Shown: positions 18,824-28,592 of the stretch, one piece after another
Numbering within the stretch: position 1 is the stretch's first letter
How the letters are laid out: each line of letters begins with the position of its first letter
DNA from: Acinetobacter sp. ANC 3929
GTDB taxonomy: Bacteria > Pseudomonadota > Gammaproteobacteria > Pseudomonadales > Moraxellaceae
Assembly (NCBI RefSeq): GCF_000369405.1
Contig: NZ_KB849999.1
Coordinates: 310,001 to 374,000 of the forward strand
DNA: 64,000 nucleotides
Direction of reading: 5' to 3'
Program-made: the position numbers and the translations under genes
The notes under the pieces: model-generated
The model's input: the letters and a program-made list of their open reading frames with translations, nothing else
Told to the model about the DNA's origin: nothing
Database searches by the model: none

Positions 18824-19801
18824 TTATTGTAGTCGATGTAAGGCCATTAAGGTCAAATTAACAAGTGCTTGTCGATATTCATTATCTGGTAGCGCTTTTA
18901 ATGCCTCTAAAGCAGCATCCGTTTCTTGTTGGGCACGTTTTTGACAGTAATCTAAGCCGCCTGAGTGATGAACAATCTCGATCACTTTATCTAAATGTTC
19001 AACACCACCTGTTGCAATACTGTGACGAATGATCGCGTGATCCTCACCTGTTGAATGGGCTAATGCTGAAATTAAAGGTAAAGTTGGTTTACCTTCCATT
19101 AAATCATCACCGATATTTTTACCTAATGTTTCTGCATCAGAGGTGTAATCTAAAATATCATCGATTATTTGAAAGGCATTGCCAAAATGACCTGCAAAGC
19201 GGCGTAACGGTTCACGATATTCTTCGGCTCCCGCTAAAATTGCAGCACCTTCTGTCGCAAGTTCAAATAAACGAGAGGTTTTCCCGTGAATAATTCGGAG
19301 ATAGGTTTCTTCAGTCGTTTCTGGTTGATGCTGGGACTGCAGTTGGAGTACTTCACCTTCCGCAATTTCACAGGTTCCTGTCGAGAAATCTTTTAATAAG
19401 GTCATGTTGTTTAAGTCGACCAATAAATCAAAAGCTCGTGAGATGAGGAAGTCACCAACTAAAACCGCAGTTTGATTGTTCCAAGTTGCATTTGCTGTTG
19501 GACGACCACGGCGTAGGCTTGATTCGTCTACGACATCATCATGAACTAAGGTCGCAGTATGCAACATTTCAATGACAGCCGCTAAATGCTGTGCTTGTTG
19601 CATATTGGCTAAACCACAGGCGCGCGCTGCAAGTAAGCACATGATCGGGCGCATGCGTTTGCCACCCGCTTCAACAACATGTTTACTCACCGACATAACT
19701 AAACCAACTTTAGAGCTAATTCCTTCATTGATCAGGTGATCCATCGCAGCAAAATCTGTCGCAACTGGAGAAAGAATGTCTTGCTTAAAATCGATAACCA
19801 T
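18824..19801 (-). CDS. ispB: Octaprenyl/polyprenyl diphosphate synthase
   Basis: This trans-prenyltransferase extends farnesyl diphosphate to the side chain of ubiquinone. The 325-residue length is usual. The first aspartate-rich motif is LVHDDVVDESSLRRG and the second is FQIIDDILDYTSD; both bind magnesium-diphosphate. GKRMRP near the N-terminus and the GGKRMRPIMCLLA segment bind the diphosphate tail. The gene is divergent from rplU-rpmA, an order common in gammaproteobacteria. Whether the product has eight or nine isoprene units cannot be told from this sequence; Acinetobacter mainly has Q-9. Confidence 0.95.
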   Translation of the reverse strand: MVIDFKQDILSPVATDFAAMDHLINEGISSKVGLVMSVSKHVVEAGGKRMRPIMCLLAARACGLANMQQAQHLAAVIEMLHTATLVHDDVVDESSLRRGRPTANATWNNQTAVLVGDFLISRAFDLLVDLNNMTLLKDFSTGTCEIAEGEVLQLQSQHQPETTEETYLRIIHGKTSRLFELATEGAAILAGAEEYREPLRRFAGHFGNAFQIIDDILDYTSDAETLGKNIGDDLMEGKPTLPLISALAHSTGEDHAIIRHSIATGGVEHLDKVIEIVHHSGGLDYCQKRAQQETDAALEALKALPDNEYRQALVNLTLMALHRLQ

Positions 19802-19936
19802 ATGAAGGAAAACCTCGTACAGGTGAGTAATGTTGCCAAGTGTATCAATTAATCTGTGACTAAACAGTTATACAACCTGTCTAATCTGCCATTTAAAACA
19901 TAATGCTGAGCTCTTTGGTTTTAAATTAGACAGAAA

Positions 19937-19971
19937 AAGTAAAGTCCTCATCTTGTATCTTGACTTTACTT
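19937..19971. repeat. 10-bp perfect inverted repeat upstream of ispB
   Basis: AAGTAAAGTC and GACTTTACTT are separated by 15 bases. Read leftwards the stem is followed by a short T-rich run, so it could be a weak terminator or leader hairpin for ispB, or an operator. Confidence 0.55.
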
Positions 19972-20133
19972 ATGGCGCTGTAAAAACACAGCTTGTTATA
20001 TGTCACAATTTGTTTTCAAGAAACGATTTCAAATTCTGATACGAATCAATCAAAACAGTTCGCCATCAATCTAATTGATTTTACTTGAAAATCCAAGCAA
20101 GTTATCATTATGTGTGCATTTGTGCAAAATAAC

Positions 20134-20162
20134 TTGTTGTTTGATCAATTTTCACTTAAAAT
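20134..20162 (+). promoter_or_regulatory. Candidate rplU-rpmA promoter
   Basis: TTGTTG, a 17-base spacer and TAAAAT form the best sigma70-like pair in the 449-base ispB/rplU gap. It would give a leader of about 80 bases before rplU, enough for the usual autoregulation of ribosomal protein operons, though I see no clear leader structure. Confidence 0.5.
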
Positions 20163-20250
20163 TTGTCCCCTTGAATAACCCCAGTGGCGTTCGTCTTAAG
20201 ATCGATATATCCCTTTATCGGCACGAAGACACGGGCAAGTTGGAGTACAT

Positions 20251-20562
20251 ATGTACGCAGTAATCCAAAGCGGTGGTAAACAGCACCGTGTTGTTGAGGG
20301 TGAAACCCTTAAAGTAGAATTATTGAAAGCTGAAACTGGCGCGACTATTACGTTTGATGACGTATTAATGGTTGTTAACGGTGACAACATTCAAATCGGT
20401 GCTCCAGTTGTAGCTGGCGCAAAAGTAACTGCAGAAGTAGTTGGCCATGGTCGTCACGACAAAATCCGCATTATCAAAATGCGTCGTCGTAAACATTACC
20501 GTAAGCAACAAGGTCACCGTCAATGGTTTACCGAGTTGAAAATTACTGGTATCGCAGGCTAA
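20251..20562 (+). CDS. rplU: 50S ribosomal protein L21
   Basis: L21 binds 23S rRNA with L20. The 103-residue protein begins [14 protein letters not shown], the family signature, and ends with the basic RNA-binding part [16 protein letters not shown]. It is cotranscribed with rpmA, which begins 18 bases later. Confidence 0.99.
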   Translation: MYAVIQSGGKQHRVVEGETLKVELLKAETGATITFDDVLMVVNGDNIQIGAPVVAGAKVTAEVVGHGRHDKIRIIKMRRRKHYRKQQGHRQWFTELKITGIAG

Positions 20563-20580
20563 CACGAGGAGTAAATAGAC

Positions 20581-20835
20581 ATGGCAACTAAAAAAGCCGG
20601 TGGATCGACGAAGAACGGTCGTGATTCGAATCCTAAGATGTTAGGTGTTAAAGTTTACGGTGGTCAAACTGTAACTGCTGGTAACATCATCGTTCGTCAA
20701 CGTGGTACTGAGTTCCACGCTGGTGCAAATGTTGGTATGGGCCGTGACCATACTTTATTTGCTACTGCTGACGGCGTAGTAAAATTTGAAGTGAAAGGTC
20801 AATTTGGCCGTCGCTATGTAACTGTTGAAGCTTAA
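20581..20835 (+). CDS. rpmA: 50S ribosomal protein L27
   Basis: L27 reaches into the peptidyl-transferase centre with its N-terminal tail. The 84-residue protein starts [16 protein letters not shown], so it has no cleavable extension of the kind found in Firmicutes, and contains GVKVYGGQ and [11 protein letters not shown] clean ribosome-binding site (CACGAGGAG) precedes it, and a terminator follows. Confidence 0.99.
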   Translation: MATKKAGGSTKNGRDSNPKMLGVKVYGGQTVTAGNIIVRQRGTEFHAGANVGMGRDHTLFATADGVVKFEVKGQFGRRYVTVEA

Positions 20836-20849
20836 GTTTTAATAGTTCG

Positions 20850-20877
20850 AAAAAACCCGCTTTGAGCGGGTTTTTTT
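20850..20877 (+). terminator. Intrinsic terminator of rplU-rpmA
   Basis: AAAAAACCCGC pairs with GCGGGTTTTTT around a TTTGA loop. It is symmetric and can also stop leftward transcription of the pirin gene. Confidence 0.9.
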
Positions 20878-20906
20878 ATGCCTGCTGGATTTTAAGGTGG
20901 GGATTT

Positions 20907-21770
20907 TTATGGTTTTCCAAATTGCCCTGTTTTCAAATCGTCATAGGCCTGAAGAATTTCCTCATAACTGTTCATCACAAAAAAGCCATGCCCGTTGATC
21001 GGCTCTTGTAGTGGCGGGGCGGATAAAAATAATAGATCGCAATTTTCTAAAGCAGTAACTGCTACATCATTGTCGAAACTAGACATGATTGCCAAAGCTT
21101 GTTCTTCTAAAATTTCTTCATCAGTAGAGAATTGAAGCTTTCCATTACGTAAATAAATTAAGGTACTGTCACCATGACTGGCGGGGAGTATAAGATGCTG
21201 TCCTTTAGCCAGATGGACATCAAATACATTCATTGGGCTAAAGGTTTGAGCGATACCTTGTGTATTCTGAAATTGTCCTGCCACGATACGAACATAGCCT
21301 GCATTATCCTTGAGTATGACTTTTGGGATATTGTGATTCAATAAGCTTTGATAATGTGGTGCGGACATTTTATCTTTGGCTGGCAGGTTGACCCATAATT
21401 GCACCATTTCAAAGAATCCACCTTGCTCACGAAAGGCAGGACTGAAATGTTCAATATGCTGTATACCCGATGCCGCTGTCATCCACTGCACATCACCTTG
21501 GCTAATCACGCTACCACTTCCTGTCGAGTCTTGATGTTGCAGTTCCCCCGCAAAAACAAAGGTGACTGTTTCAAAACCACGATGCGGATGTTCATTGACT
21601 CCTTTTTTGGTGCTTTTAGGTGGCAAACGCCCAGGTCCGATATGGTCTAGAAGTAAAAATGGGGAGGTAGTATTGCCAAGTTCCTGATAAGAAAAGACCG
21701 AAAGAGCAGGATAAAAATCACCAATGGCAAATCGAGTGTCATTACGATGGATAAAGGCAAGGCTTTTCAT
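20907..21770 (-). CDS. Pirin family protein
   Basis: The 287-residue bicupin has the pirin metal-site pattern: HPHRGFETVTFVF for the first two His ligands, then SGIQHIEHF with the further His and Glu ligands. The family binds iron; some members have quercetinase activity and others act as redox sensors, so the substrate is open. Residues 1-130 form the pirin N-domain and the rest the C-terminal cupin. It is a monocistronic leftward gene convergent with rpmA. Confidence 0.92.
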   Translation of the reverse strand: MKSLAFIHRNDTRFAIGDFYPALSVFSYQELGNTTSPFLLLDHIGPGRLPPKSTKKGVNEHPHRGFETVTFVFAGELQHQDSTGSGSVISQGDVQWMTAASGIQHIEHFSPAFREQGGFFEMVQLWVNLPAKDKMSAPHYQSLLNHNIPKVILKDNAGYVRIVAGQFQNTQGIAQTFSPMNVFDVHLAKGQHLILPASHGDSTLIYLRNGKLQFSTDEEILEEQALAIMSSFDNDVAVTALENCDLLFLSAPPLQEPINGHGFFVMNSYEEILQAYDDLKTGQFGKP

Positions 21771-22060
21771 GGACGGTGCTTTTTAAAATTATTGGTTTCA
21801 GGTTATCAAACTCTTATTTTTCGTCTAGAGCATTGTTGATGAATAATTTCTCTGATCTGGCATTGACGTCCTTAATCGGTGATATGGTCGAAAAGTTGAT
21901 TTTCATCCTTACAATCTCTACATAAAGCCCGCAACTTCATACATAATGCAGAACTTTGCGACACGAATTACACAAAACCGTTGCTTTTCTTCATTTTTTT
22001 AATGATCAAAAACAGTAAGATGTCGTCATACCAGTAGAAATCTGATAGAAGGTTGTTTTT

Positions 22061-22765
22061 ATGAATTTCGTAAAAAAAATGGCTTATGCTGCAACATTAA
22101 GTGCAATGACACTTGCTCCAGTTGTGAGTAGTCAGGTATTCGCTGCACCTGTAGCTGCATCGGCTCAGCAAGCAACCACAAGTTTGGTTCAACAGTTATC
22201 TGGCTTGCAACGATTCACCGCAGATTTTGAACAAACCACAAAAGTCGCACCTAGCAATAGTAATAAAGTCGCACAGAAAAAGGGCTTAACTGCTCAACAT
22301 ATGAATCAGACATTCAAAGGGACCATGAAAGTTGAACGTCCTGGGAAATTCTATTGGGAAACCACGAGTCCTGCTAAACAAACCATTGTGACCACAGGTA
22401 AAGTGGTGTGGATTTATGATCCAGACTTACAACAAGCAGTACGTCAAAGCTTGGACGATCAAATTGCTAATACGCCTGCATTATTGTTATCAGGTAATAC
22501 CAATCAGATCATGCAATCATATCGTGTGACTCAGCCTGACCGTAGCAAACTGTATTACACTTTATATCCAAAACAGGAAGATGGTGCATTCCAAAGCTTA
22601 ACCATTAGTTTTGGTAGTAATAAAGCACCAAACTTGATGGTGTTACAAGACTCTTTAGGCCAAACCACTTATGTCCGTTTTAGCAATATTAAAGTGAATC
22701 CAACGATTCCTGCCTCGGTGTTTAATTTCACGCCGCCTAAAGGTACGGATATTATTGATCAGTAA
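22061..22765 (+). CDS. lolA: LolA, periplasmic outer-membrane lipoprotein carrier
   Basis: LolA takes lipoproteins from the LolCDE transporter and hands them to LolB. The 234-residue precursor has a type I signal peptide ending near VFA-AP (residue 29). Family landmarks are FTADFEQTT, KVERPGKFYWE, KQTIVTTGKVVWIYDPDLQQA and the C-terminal FNFTPPKGTDIID. Compared with E. coli LolA it carries about 20 extra residues after FEQTTK, a polar stretch rich in Ser, Asn, Lys and Gln. A terminator follows directly. Confidence 0.95.
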   Translation: MNFVKKMAYAATLSAMTLAPVVSSQVFAAPVAASAQQATTSLVQQLSGLQRFTADFEQTTKVAPSNSNKVAQKKGLTAQHMNQTFKGTMKVERPGKFYWETTSPAKQTIVTTGKVVWIYDPDLQQAVRQSLDDQIANTPALLLSGNTNQIMQSYRVTQPDRSKLYYTLYPKQEDGAFQSLTISFGSNKAPNLMVLQDSLGQTTYVRFSNIKVNPTIPASVFNFTPPKGTDIIDQ

Positions 22766-22781
22766 TTCTTGGTCGAACTTT

Positions 22782-22811
22782 AAAAAAGCCGCACCTGTTG
22801 CGGCTTTTTTT
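22782..22811 (+). terminator. Intrinsic terminator of lolA
   Basis: GCCGCA pairs with TGCGGC around a 5-base loop, flanked by six A and seven T residues. Confidence 0.88.
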
Positions 22812-22890
22812 GATGTGAAGCTTGGATACATTTTTTAATTTCATCTCAAGGCAAGGCTTTGTATAGTGAAGAAAAACATCAGAGACTTGC

Positions 22891-23655
22891 ATGACGATGA
22901 AGACTTCACAATTATCAAAAATTATTCCACTGCTCCCAATTTTGACGGTTGTTGGATTAGCAGGCTGCCAACCTAAAAAAGAGAGCACTGCGACCACTGA
23001 AAAAGTCGATATTCCTCTGATTCAAGCTAAAGTCGTAGCCGTCAAAATCCCAAAACAAAAAGTCTGTTTGGAGGATGGCTGTACCAATTATGATTTACAA
23101 ACAGTTGAAACCAATCAGAAATGGATTGATGAGTATTTTGTAAACCGGATGAAGAAAGCAGAACCGAATGCATTTTCAAATGTTGCAGATCAAAAAGTAA
23201 AAGTTCCTGCGGATGAACCATCACAGAGTGAAAGCAGTACCTATGTACGCTTTATTGGGCAAAACTATAATCTGGCGACGTTTGCGATTCAGACCTATTC
23301 TTATTCTGCAGGTGCAGCACATGGCATGTCACATCAAGAATTTGTGAATTTTGACTTGAGCAATAAAAAGCACATCACGGTTAGTGAATTACTCAAACCT
23401 GATATGAATATCAAATTACGTGATGAACTGTATGCATCCAATCAAAACTGGTTAGAAGATCATAGTATTAAAAAAGAGCAATTACAGGTCAGCGATAACT
23501 ATTACTATGGCGTAAATGGCATCGTCTTTGTCTATCCATTGTATGAGTTGGCGTCTTATGCGGAAGGGATGAGTGAATTGACCTTGCCGTACTACGCAGC
23601 TAAACAGTTTGTGAAGGCTGAATATTTACCGAGCCTGCCAAAAGATCCGAACTAG
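22891..23655 (+). CDS. Lipoprotein with RsiV-like (DUF3298) domain
   Basis: The 254-residue product has a lipoprotein signal peptide with lipobox GLAGC (Cys26). The C-terminal half has the DUF3298 pattern: NLATFAIQTYSYSAGAAHGM, the FDLSNKKHITVSELLKP segment and GVNGIVFVYPLYELASYAEG, as in the extracellular part of anti-sigma factor RsiV. RsiV binds lysozyme, but this protein is not a membrane-spanning anti-sigma factor, so no such role can be claimed. The ATG two codons downstream is an equally possible start. It stands alone between lolA and serS. Confidence 0.85.
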   Translation: MTMKTSQLSKIIPLLPILTVVGLAGCQPKKESTATTEKVDIPLIQAKVVAVKIPKQKVCLEDGCTNYDLQTVETNQKWIDEYFVNRMKKAEPNAFSNVADQKVKVPADEPSQSESSTYVRFIGQNYNLATFAIQTYSYSAGAAHGMSHQEFVNFDLSNKKHITVSELLKPDMNIKLRDELYASNQNWLEDHSIKKEQLQVSDNYYYGVNGIVFVYPLYELASYAEGMSELTLPYYAAKQFVKAEYLPSLPKDPN

Positions 23656-23757
23656 TTTCGATACAGCATTTACATATGATGTGTAGATGCTGCGCAATCA
23701 CTGTATTTTTTTAGGTTAAAGCCTTACACTATAGCCAGTTTTTTTCTCTATTCATGA

Positions 23758-25035
<1,278 letters not shown>

Positions 25036-25102
25036 ACTTTGCATCGACTTTGTGCATAGTTTTTGCTTGAGCTCAATCAGATTGAAAATATAGAGGCGTG
25101 AT

Positions 25103-26479
25103 GTGGAAATTTTCCCAATCTCTTTAAGGTTGCAGCAGCAACGTTGTCTGATTGTGGGTGGTGGGCATATCGCCTACCGCAAAGCAAACCTGCTCGTCAA
25201 AGCTGGTGCAATTGTTGATGTGGTTGCACCAGAGATCATTTTTGAATTACGTCAACTTGTTGAGCAATCAACAGGGCAATATATTCAATCGCCTTTCACT
25301 GAAGCCGTTCTGGCAACAGCTTATCGCTTAGTGATTGCGGCAACTGATCAGCCTGACGTCAATAAAAACGTATTTGAACAGTGTGAACAGCGTAATCTAC
25401 TCGTGAACAGTGTCGATGATATTCCACATTGTCGTTTCATGGTGCCAGCAATTATTGATCGCTCACCCTTGGTGATTTCGGTCGCTTCTAATGGCGCATC
25501 GCCTGTTTTATCCAGACAATTACGCACTCAGATTGAAACCATTGTGCCGCATGGTATGGGCAAGCTGGCTGAGTTTTCTGGTCTCTGGCGCAAGCAAGTC
25601 AAAGCAAAAATTGCTAATCCCGATGAGCGTCGTATCTTTTGGGAAAACCTGTATGCCAGTCCGCTGAAAGAACAGGTTTTCAATGACAATATTGATGTGG
25701 CCAATGATCTGATTCAGCAAGCTTTGACTGAATGGATGGCACCGAAAGGCGAGGTGTATTTGGTCGGTGCAGGGCCGGGTGATCCTGAGCTTTTGACTTT
25801 AAAAGCATTACGTTTGATGCAACAAGCGGATGTGGTGATTTATGATCGTCTTGTATCTGCACCTATTTTGGATTTATGCCGTCGCGATGCTGAAAAAATC
25901 TATGTCGGTAAGGCACGTTCAAATCACTCCGTTCCACAAGATGGCATCAACGCCTTATTGGTGGAATATGCGCAACAAGGTAAACGTGTTTGCCGCTTAA
26001 AAGGTGGTGATCCTTTTATCTTTGGTCGTGGTGGTGAAGAGATTCAGGAATTGGTTGAAGCCAATGTGACCTTTCAGGTCGTTCCTGGTATTACCGCAGC
26101 TTCAGGTTGTTCTGCTTATGCAGGTATTCCACTCACGCATCGTGATTATGCACAAAGTGTGCGATTCTTGACGGGTCATTTAAAAGAAGGTTCACCTGAA
26201 CTACCTTGGAATGAACTGGTCTATGAAAACCAGACCTTGGTGTTATACATGGGCTTGGTCGGTTTGGCGCGTATTTGTGAGCAACTGATTGTACATGGTC
26301 AACGTCCAAACATGCCTGTGGCTTTAATTTCAAAAGGCACCACCCCTGAGCAAAAAGTCGTGGTTGGCACATTGGCAGATATCGCGACCAAAGTATCTGA
26401 ACATCAGATCGTAGCACCAACTTTAACCATTATTGGTGAAGTGGTGAGTCTACGTGAACAGTTAAAATGGCATGAGTGA
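25103..26479 (+). CDS. cysG: Siroheme synthase CysG (multifunctional)
   Basis: CysG makes siroheme from uroporphyrinogen III, for sulfite and nitrite reductases. The 458-residue length equals E. coli CysG. Residues 1-210 form the dehydrogenase/ferrochelatase part, with the NAD loop LIVGGGHIAYRKA. From about residue 217 the methyltransferase part follows, with VYLVGAGPGDPELLT, VCRLKGGDPFIFGRGGEE and GITAASGCSAYAGIPLTHRD. It starts with GTG, 6 bases after GAGG; an overlapping ATG is out of frame. It probably has its own promoter, 67 bases after serS. Confidence 0.96.
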   Translation: MEIFPISLRLQQQRCLIVGGGHIAYRKANLLVKAGAIVDVVAPEIIFELRQLVEQSTGQYIQSPFTEAVLATAYRLVIAATDQPDVNKNVFEQCEQRNLLVNSVDDIPHCRFMVPAIIDRSPLVISVASNGASPVLSRQLRTQIETIVPHGMGKLAEFSGLWRKQVKAKIANPDERRIFWENLYASPLKEQVFNDNIDVANDLIQQALTEWMAPKGEVYLVGAGPGDPELLTLKALRLMQQADVVIYDRLVSAPILDLCRRDAEKIYVGKARSNHSVPQDGINALLVEYAQQGKRVCRLKGGDPFIFGRGGEEIQELVEANVTFQVVPGITAASGCSAYAGIPLTHRDYAQSVRFLTGHLKEGSPELPWNELVYENQTLVLYMGLVGLARICEQLIVHGQRPNMPVALISKGTTPEQKVVVGTLADIATKVSEHQIVAPTLTIIGEVVSLREQLKWHE

Positions 26480-26612
26480 GGAGAAGCAGCGATTGATTAT
26501 CGCTGTCCGAACGCAAGACGAAGGCTATGCCTGAGTGAAGCTAATGGCCATATTTTTTAGTAAATTAGGTTCTGTACCAAGCTAGCCAATATATGTATAA
26601 GTGAGTAATTAA

Positions 26613-27083
26613 GTGATTCATGTCGTCCTATACGAGCCTGAGATTCCAGCGAATACAGGTAATATCATTCGTCTATGTGCCAATACTGGTGCGCAACTAC
26701 ATTTGGTCAAACCTTTGGGTTTTGAGCTGGATGACAAAAAGTTGAAACGTGCAGGATTGGATTACCACGAATGGGCGAGAATGCAAATTTGGGACACTAT
26801 TGAACTCTGCCTTGCTGATTTAAAAGCGAAGGGTGTGGAGCATGTTTTCCCACTCACCACTAAAGGGACAGCAACACCGCATACGGTTGATCTGAATCGT
26901 CCAGTTGCCTTGCTGATGGGGCCTGAAACCCGTGGTCTGCCTGAGCAAGTGCGTTTAATGTTCCCGCAAGAGCAATGGATTCGTTTACCGATGGCAGAAA
27001 ATTCAAGAAGCTTAAACCTCTCTAATGCAACCGCTGTCATTGTATACGAGGCATGGAGACAGCAAGGTTTTAAACAACTCTAA
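26613..27083 (+). CDS. trmL: tRNA (cytidine/uridine-34 2'-O)-methyltransferase
   Basis: This SPOUT-fold enzyme methylates the wobble ribose of tRNA-Leu isoacceptors. The 156-residue protein starts [22 protein letters not shown] after the initiator, and ends with the trefoil-knot SAM site [38 protein letters not shown]. It starts with GTG; a GTGAG sequence lies 7 bases before. It abuts the 3' end of the convergent VOC gene with no base between the stop codons, and no terminator is visible there. Confidence 0.95.
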   Translation: MIHVVLYEPEIPANTGNIIRLCANTGAQLHLVKPLGFELDDKKLKRAGLDYHEWARMQIWDTIELCLADLKAKGVEHVFPLTTKGTATPHTVDLNRPVALLMGPETRGLPEQVRLMFPQEQWIRLPMAENSRSLNLSNATAVIVYEAWRQQGFKQL

Positions 27084-27464
27084 TTAAAGATCGCCATATG
27101 GACTTGCTACAACCAGCGTATAGCCATTCAGGTCCTTAAACCAAATTTCGCGATGATGCGCGTTAGGGTTATATTTCGGTCCTTCCAAAATTTCGATTTG
27201 ATGAGTTTGTAGTTTTTCAACAATCTCATCAAATTGATTGCTTTCAAACCACAATAAAACTCCATTCCCAATTAATCGTTTCGGGTCTCCAATATGTGAG
27301 TGGTCATGGGCTTGCCATTGATGCAGTTGTAACACCATACGCTGTTCATACAACAACTGTTCGTATTCTTTTCCGCCATGACTGCTTTCTAAACCAAGTA
27401 TTGTTTGATACCACAGACTGGTTTTCTCAACATCTGCAACTGCAATTAAAGGTTGTGGATACAT
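27084..27464 (-). CDS. VOC-family (glyoxalase/bleomycin resistance) protein
   Basis: The 126-residue product has one vicinal oxygen chelate module: PLIAVADVEKTSLWYQTILGLE at the start, WFESNQFDEIVEKLQTHQI in the middle, and HHREIWFKDLNGYTLVVASP near the end. Members act as glyoxalases, dioxygenases or drug-binding proteins and the substrate cannot be inferred. It lies 24 bases after the HxlR regulator gene and is probably cotranscribed with it. Confidence 0.88.
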   Translation of the reverse strand: MYPQPLIAVADVEKTSLWYQTILGLESSHGGKEYEQLLYEQRMVLQLHQWQAHDHSHIGDPKRLIGNGVLLWFESNQFDEIVEKLQTHQIEILEGPKYNPNAHHREIWFKDLNGYTLVVASPYGDL

Positions 27465-27488
27465 ACGAACCTCACCATATCGTTTTGT

Positions 27489-27863
27489 TTATTCTTCTTG
27501 AATTGAATCAAACCGTTGTTGGGCATAGATGACTTGTTCGATATTACTTTCAGCCCAATCTTTCAATTGATATGCCATTTCCGCTACTTCTAAACCGAGT
27601 GCGGTGAGCGAGTAATCAACTCGAATTGGTGCAGTATCTTGTACCTGTCGCTCAATAAAACCATCGCGTTCAAGCATTTTTAGTTTTTGAGACAATACTT
27701 TGGGTGAAATGCCTTGAATACTTTTTTTCAATAAATTGAAATGTTGGGTTTCTCGAGCAAGCACATTGATAATCATCAGTACCCATTTGTCTGCAATTTT
27801 TTCAAAAAATAACCGAGCAGGGCAATGTTGTTGATAAATATCATATTTTAGTGCCTGATTCAT
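27489..27863 (-). CDS. HxlR-family winged-helix transcriptional regulator
   Basis: The 124-residue protein has the HxlR pattern: CPARLFFEKIADKWVLMIINVL for the first helices, QHFNLLKKSIQGISPKVLSQKLKMLERDGFIER for the recognition helix and wing, and YSLTALGLEVAEM. Cys14 is in the position of the redox-sensing cysteine of some HxlR proteins such as YodB, which suggests but does not prove quinone or aldehyde sensing. It is divergent from a flavodoxin/quinone reductase gene and likely controls it through the inverted repeat between them. Confidence 0.93.
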   Translation of the reverse strand: MNQALKYDIYQQHCPARLFFEKIADKWVLMIINVLARETQHFNLLKKSIQGISPKVLSQKLKMLERDGFIERQVQDTAPIRVDYSLTALGLEVAEMAYQLKDWAESNIEQVIYAQQRFDSIQEE

Positions 27864-27896
27864 AGCTAAAACCTTAAATTTCCAATTGAATGTCCA

Positions 27897-27916
27897 TAGT
27901 TACTTTTTGGTAACTA
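27897..27916. promoter_or_regulatory. Probable HxlR operator
   Basis: TAGTTAC and GTAACTA are perfect inverted 7-bp arms with 6 bases between. The site lies one base from the -35 box of the flavodoxin gene and 33 bases from the HxlR start codon, fitting autoregulation and control of the divergent gene. Confidence 0.65.
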
Positions 27917-27917
27917 A

Positions 27918-27945
27918 TTGACACCTAGTTTCTAAAATATATCAT
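27918..27945 (+). promoter_or_regulatory. Promoter of the flavodoxin-family gene
   Basis: A consensus TTGACA is followed after 16 bases by TATCAT (five of six matches). The start codon is about 35 bases further on. Confidence 0.7.
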
Positions 27946-27979
27946 TAAATCGAACTTTTTAAAAATTTTGGATGATCTC

Positions 27980-28534
27980 ATGACACAAATTGCAGTTGTT
28001 TACTTCTCTGGCTATGGCCATACCAAAGTTGTTGCTGAAACTTTTGCGGGTGCAATAGACGCCTCTTTAATTGAAATTGATCAGAATGGAGAGATTACAG
28101 AGCAAGACTGGCAAACTTTAAATGAGGCACAAGGTATTGTTTTTGGAGCGCCAACCTACATGGCAGCAACGCCTTGGCAGTTTAAAAAGTTTGCCGATGC
28201 TTCTTCAAAAATCTGGTTTACCCGTGGCTGGCAGGATAAAGTCTTTGCAGGCTTTACCAATAGCGCGAGTTTGAATGGTGATAAGCAAGTTACCTTGATT
28301 CAATTACAAACTTTAGCTTCTCAGCATGGTGGAATTTGGGTGAGCTTGGGATTATTGCCTGCTAATACTAAAAATGCTAAACGTGAAGATGTGAATAATT
28401 TAGGTGGTTCTGTCGGATTATTGGTTCAATCACCATCAGATGCCAGTACTGATGAGATCCCAACCGGGGACTTGGAAACGGCGAAGCTTTACGCACAAAG
28501 AGTGAAAACAATTGTTGAAAAGCTGCATGGTTAA
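27980..28534 (+). CDS. Flavodoxin-fold NAD(P)H-dependent oxidoreductase
   Basis: The 184-residue protein begins MTQIAVVYFSGYGHTKVVAE, an FMN phosphate-binding loop like that of WrbA-type quinone reductases. VFGAPTYMAATPWQFKKFADAS and FTNSASLNGDKQVT follow as further flavin contacts. Such enzymes reduce quinones by two electrons and protect against electrophiles. A TTG four codons upstream is in frame; the ATG is preferred because it starts the flavodoxin strand. It is divergent from an HxlR regulator, a common pair in quinone stress responses. Confidence 0.9.
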   Translation: MTQIAVVYFSGYGHTKVVAETFAGAIDASLIEIDQNGEITEQDWQTLNEAQGIVFGAPTYMAATPWQFKKFADASSKIWFTRGWQDKVFAGFTNSASLNGDKQVTLIQLQTLASQHGGIWVSLGLLPANTKNAKREDVNNLGGSVGLLVQSPSDASTDEIPTGDLETAKLYAQRVKTIVEKLHG

Positions 28535-28547
28535 ATTAGCAAGTCAT

Positions 28548-28576
28548 AAAAAAAGGCGCATTTAGCGCCTTTTTTT
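28548..28576. terminator. Bidirectional terminator between flavodoxin and permease genes
   Basis: A seven-A tract, GGCGC, a 5-base loop, GCGCC and a seven-T tract form a symmetric terminator between convergent genes. Confidence 0.9.
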
Positions 28577-28592
28577 ATATCAGGTTGTCAGA

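Noticed and set aside
26472..26534. A 20-codon frame (MSEEKQRLIIAVRTQDEGYA) starting within the cysG stop region
   Set aside because: Too short to judge, no conservation evidence available; probably chance. It is only a possible translationally coupled peptide.
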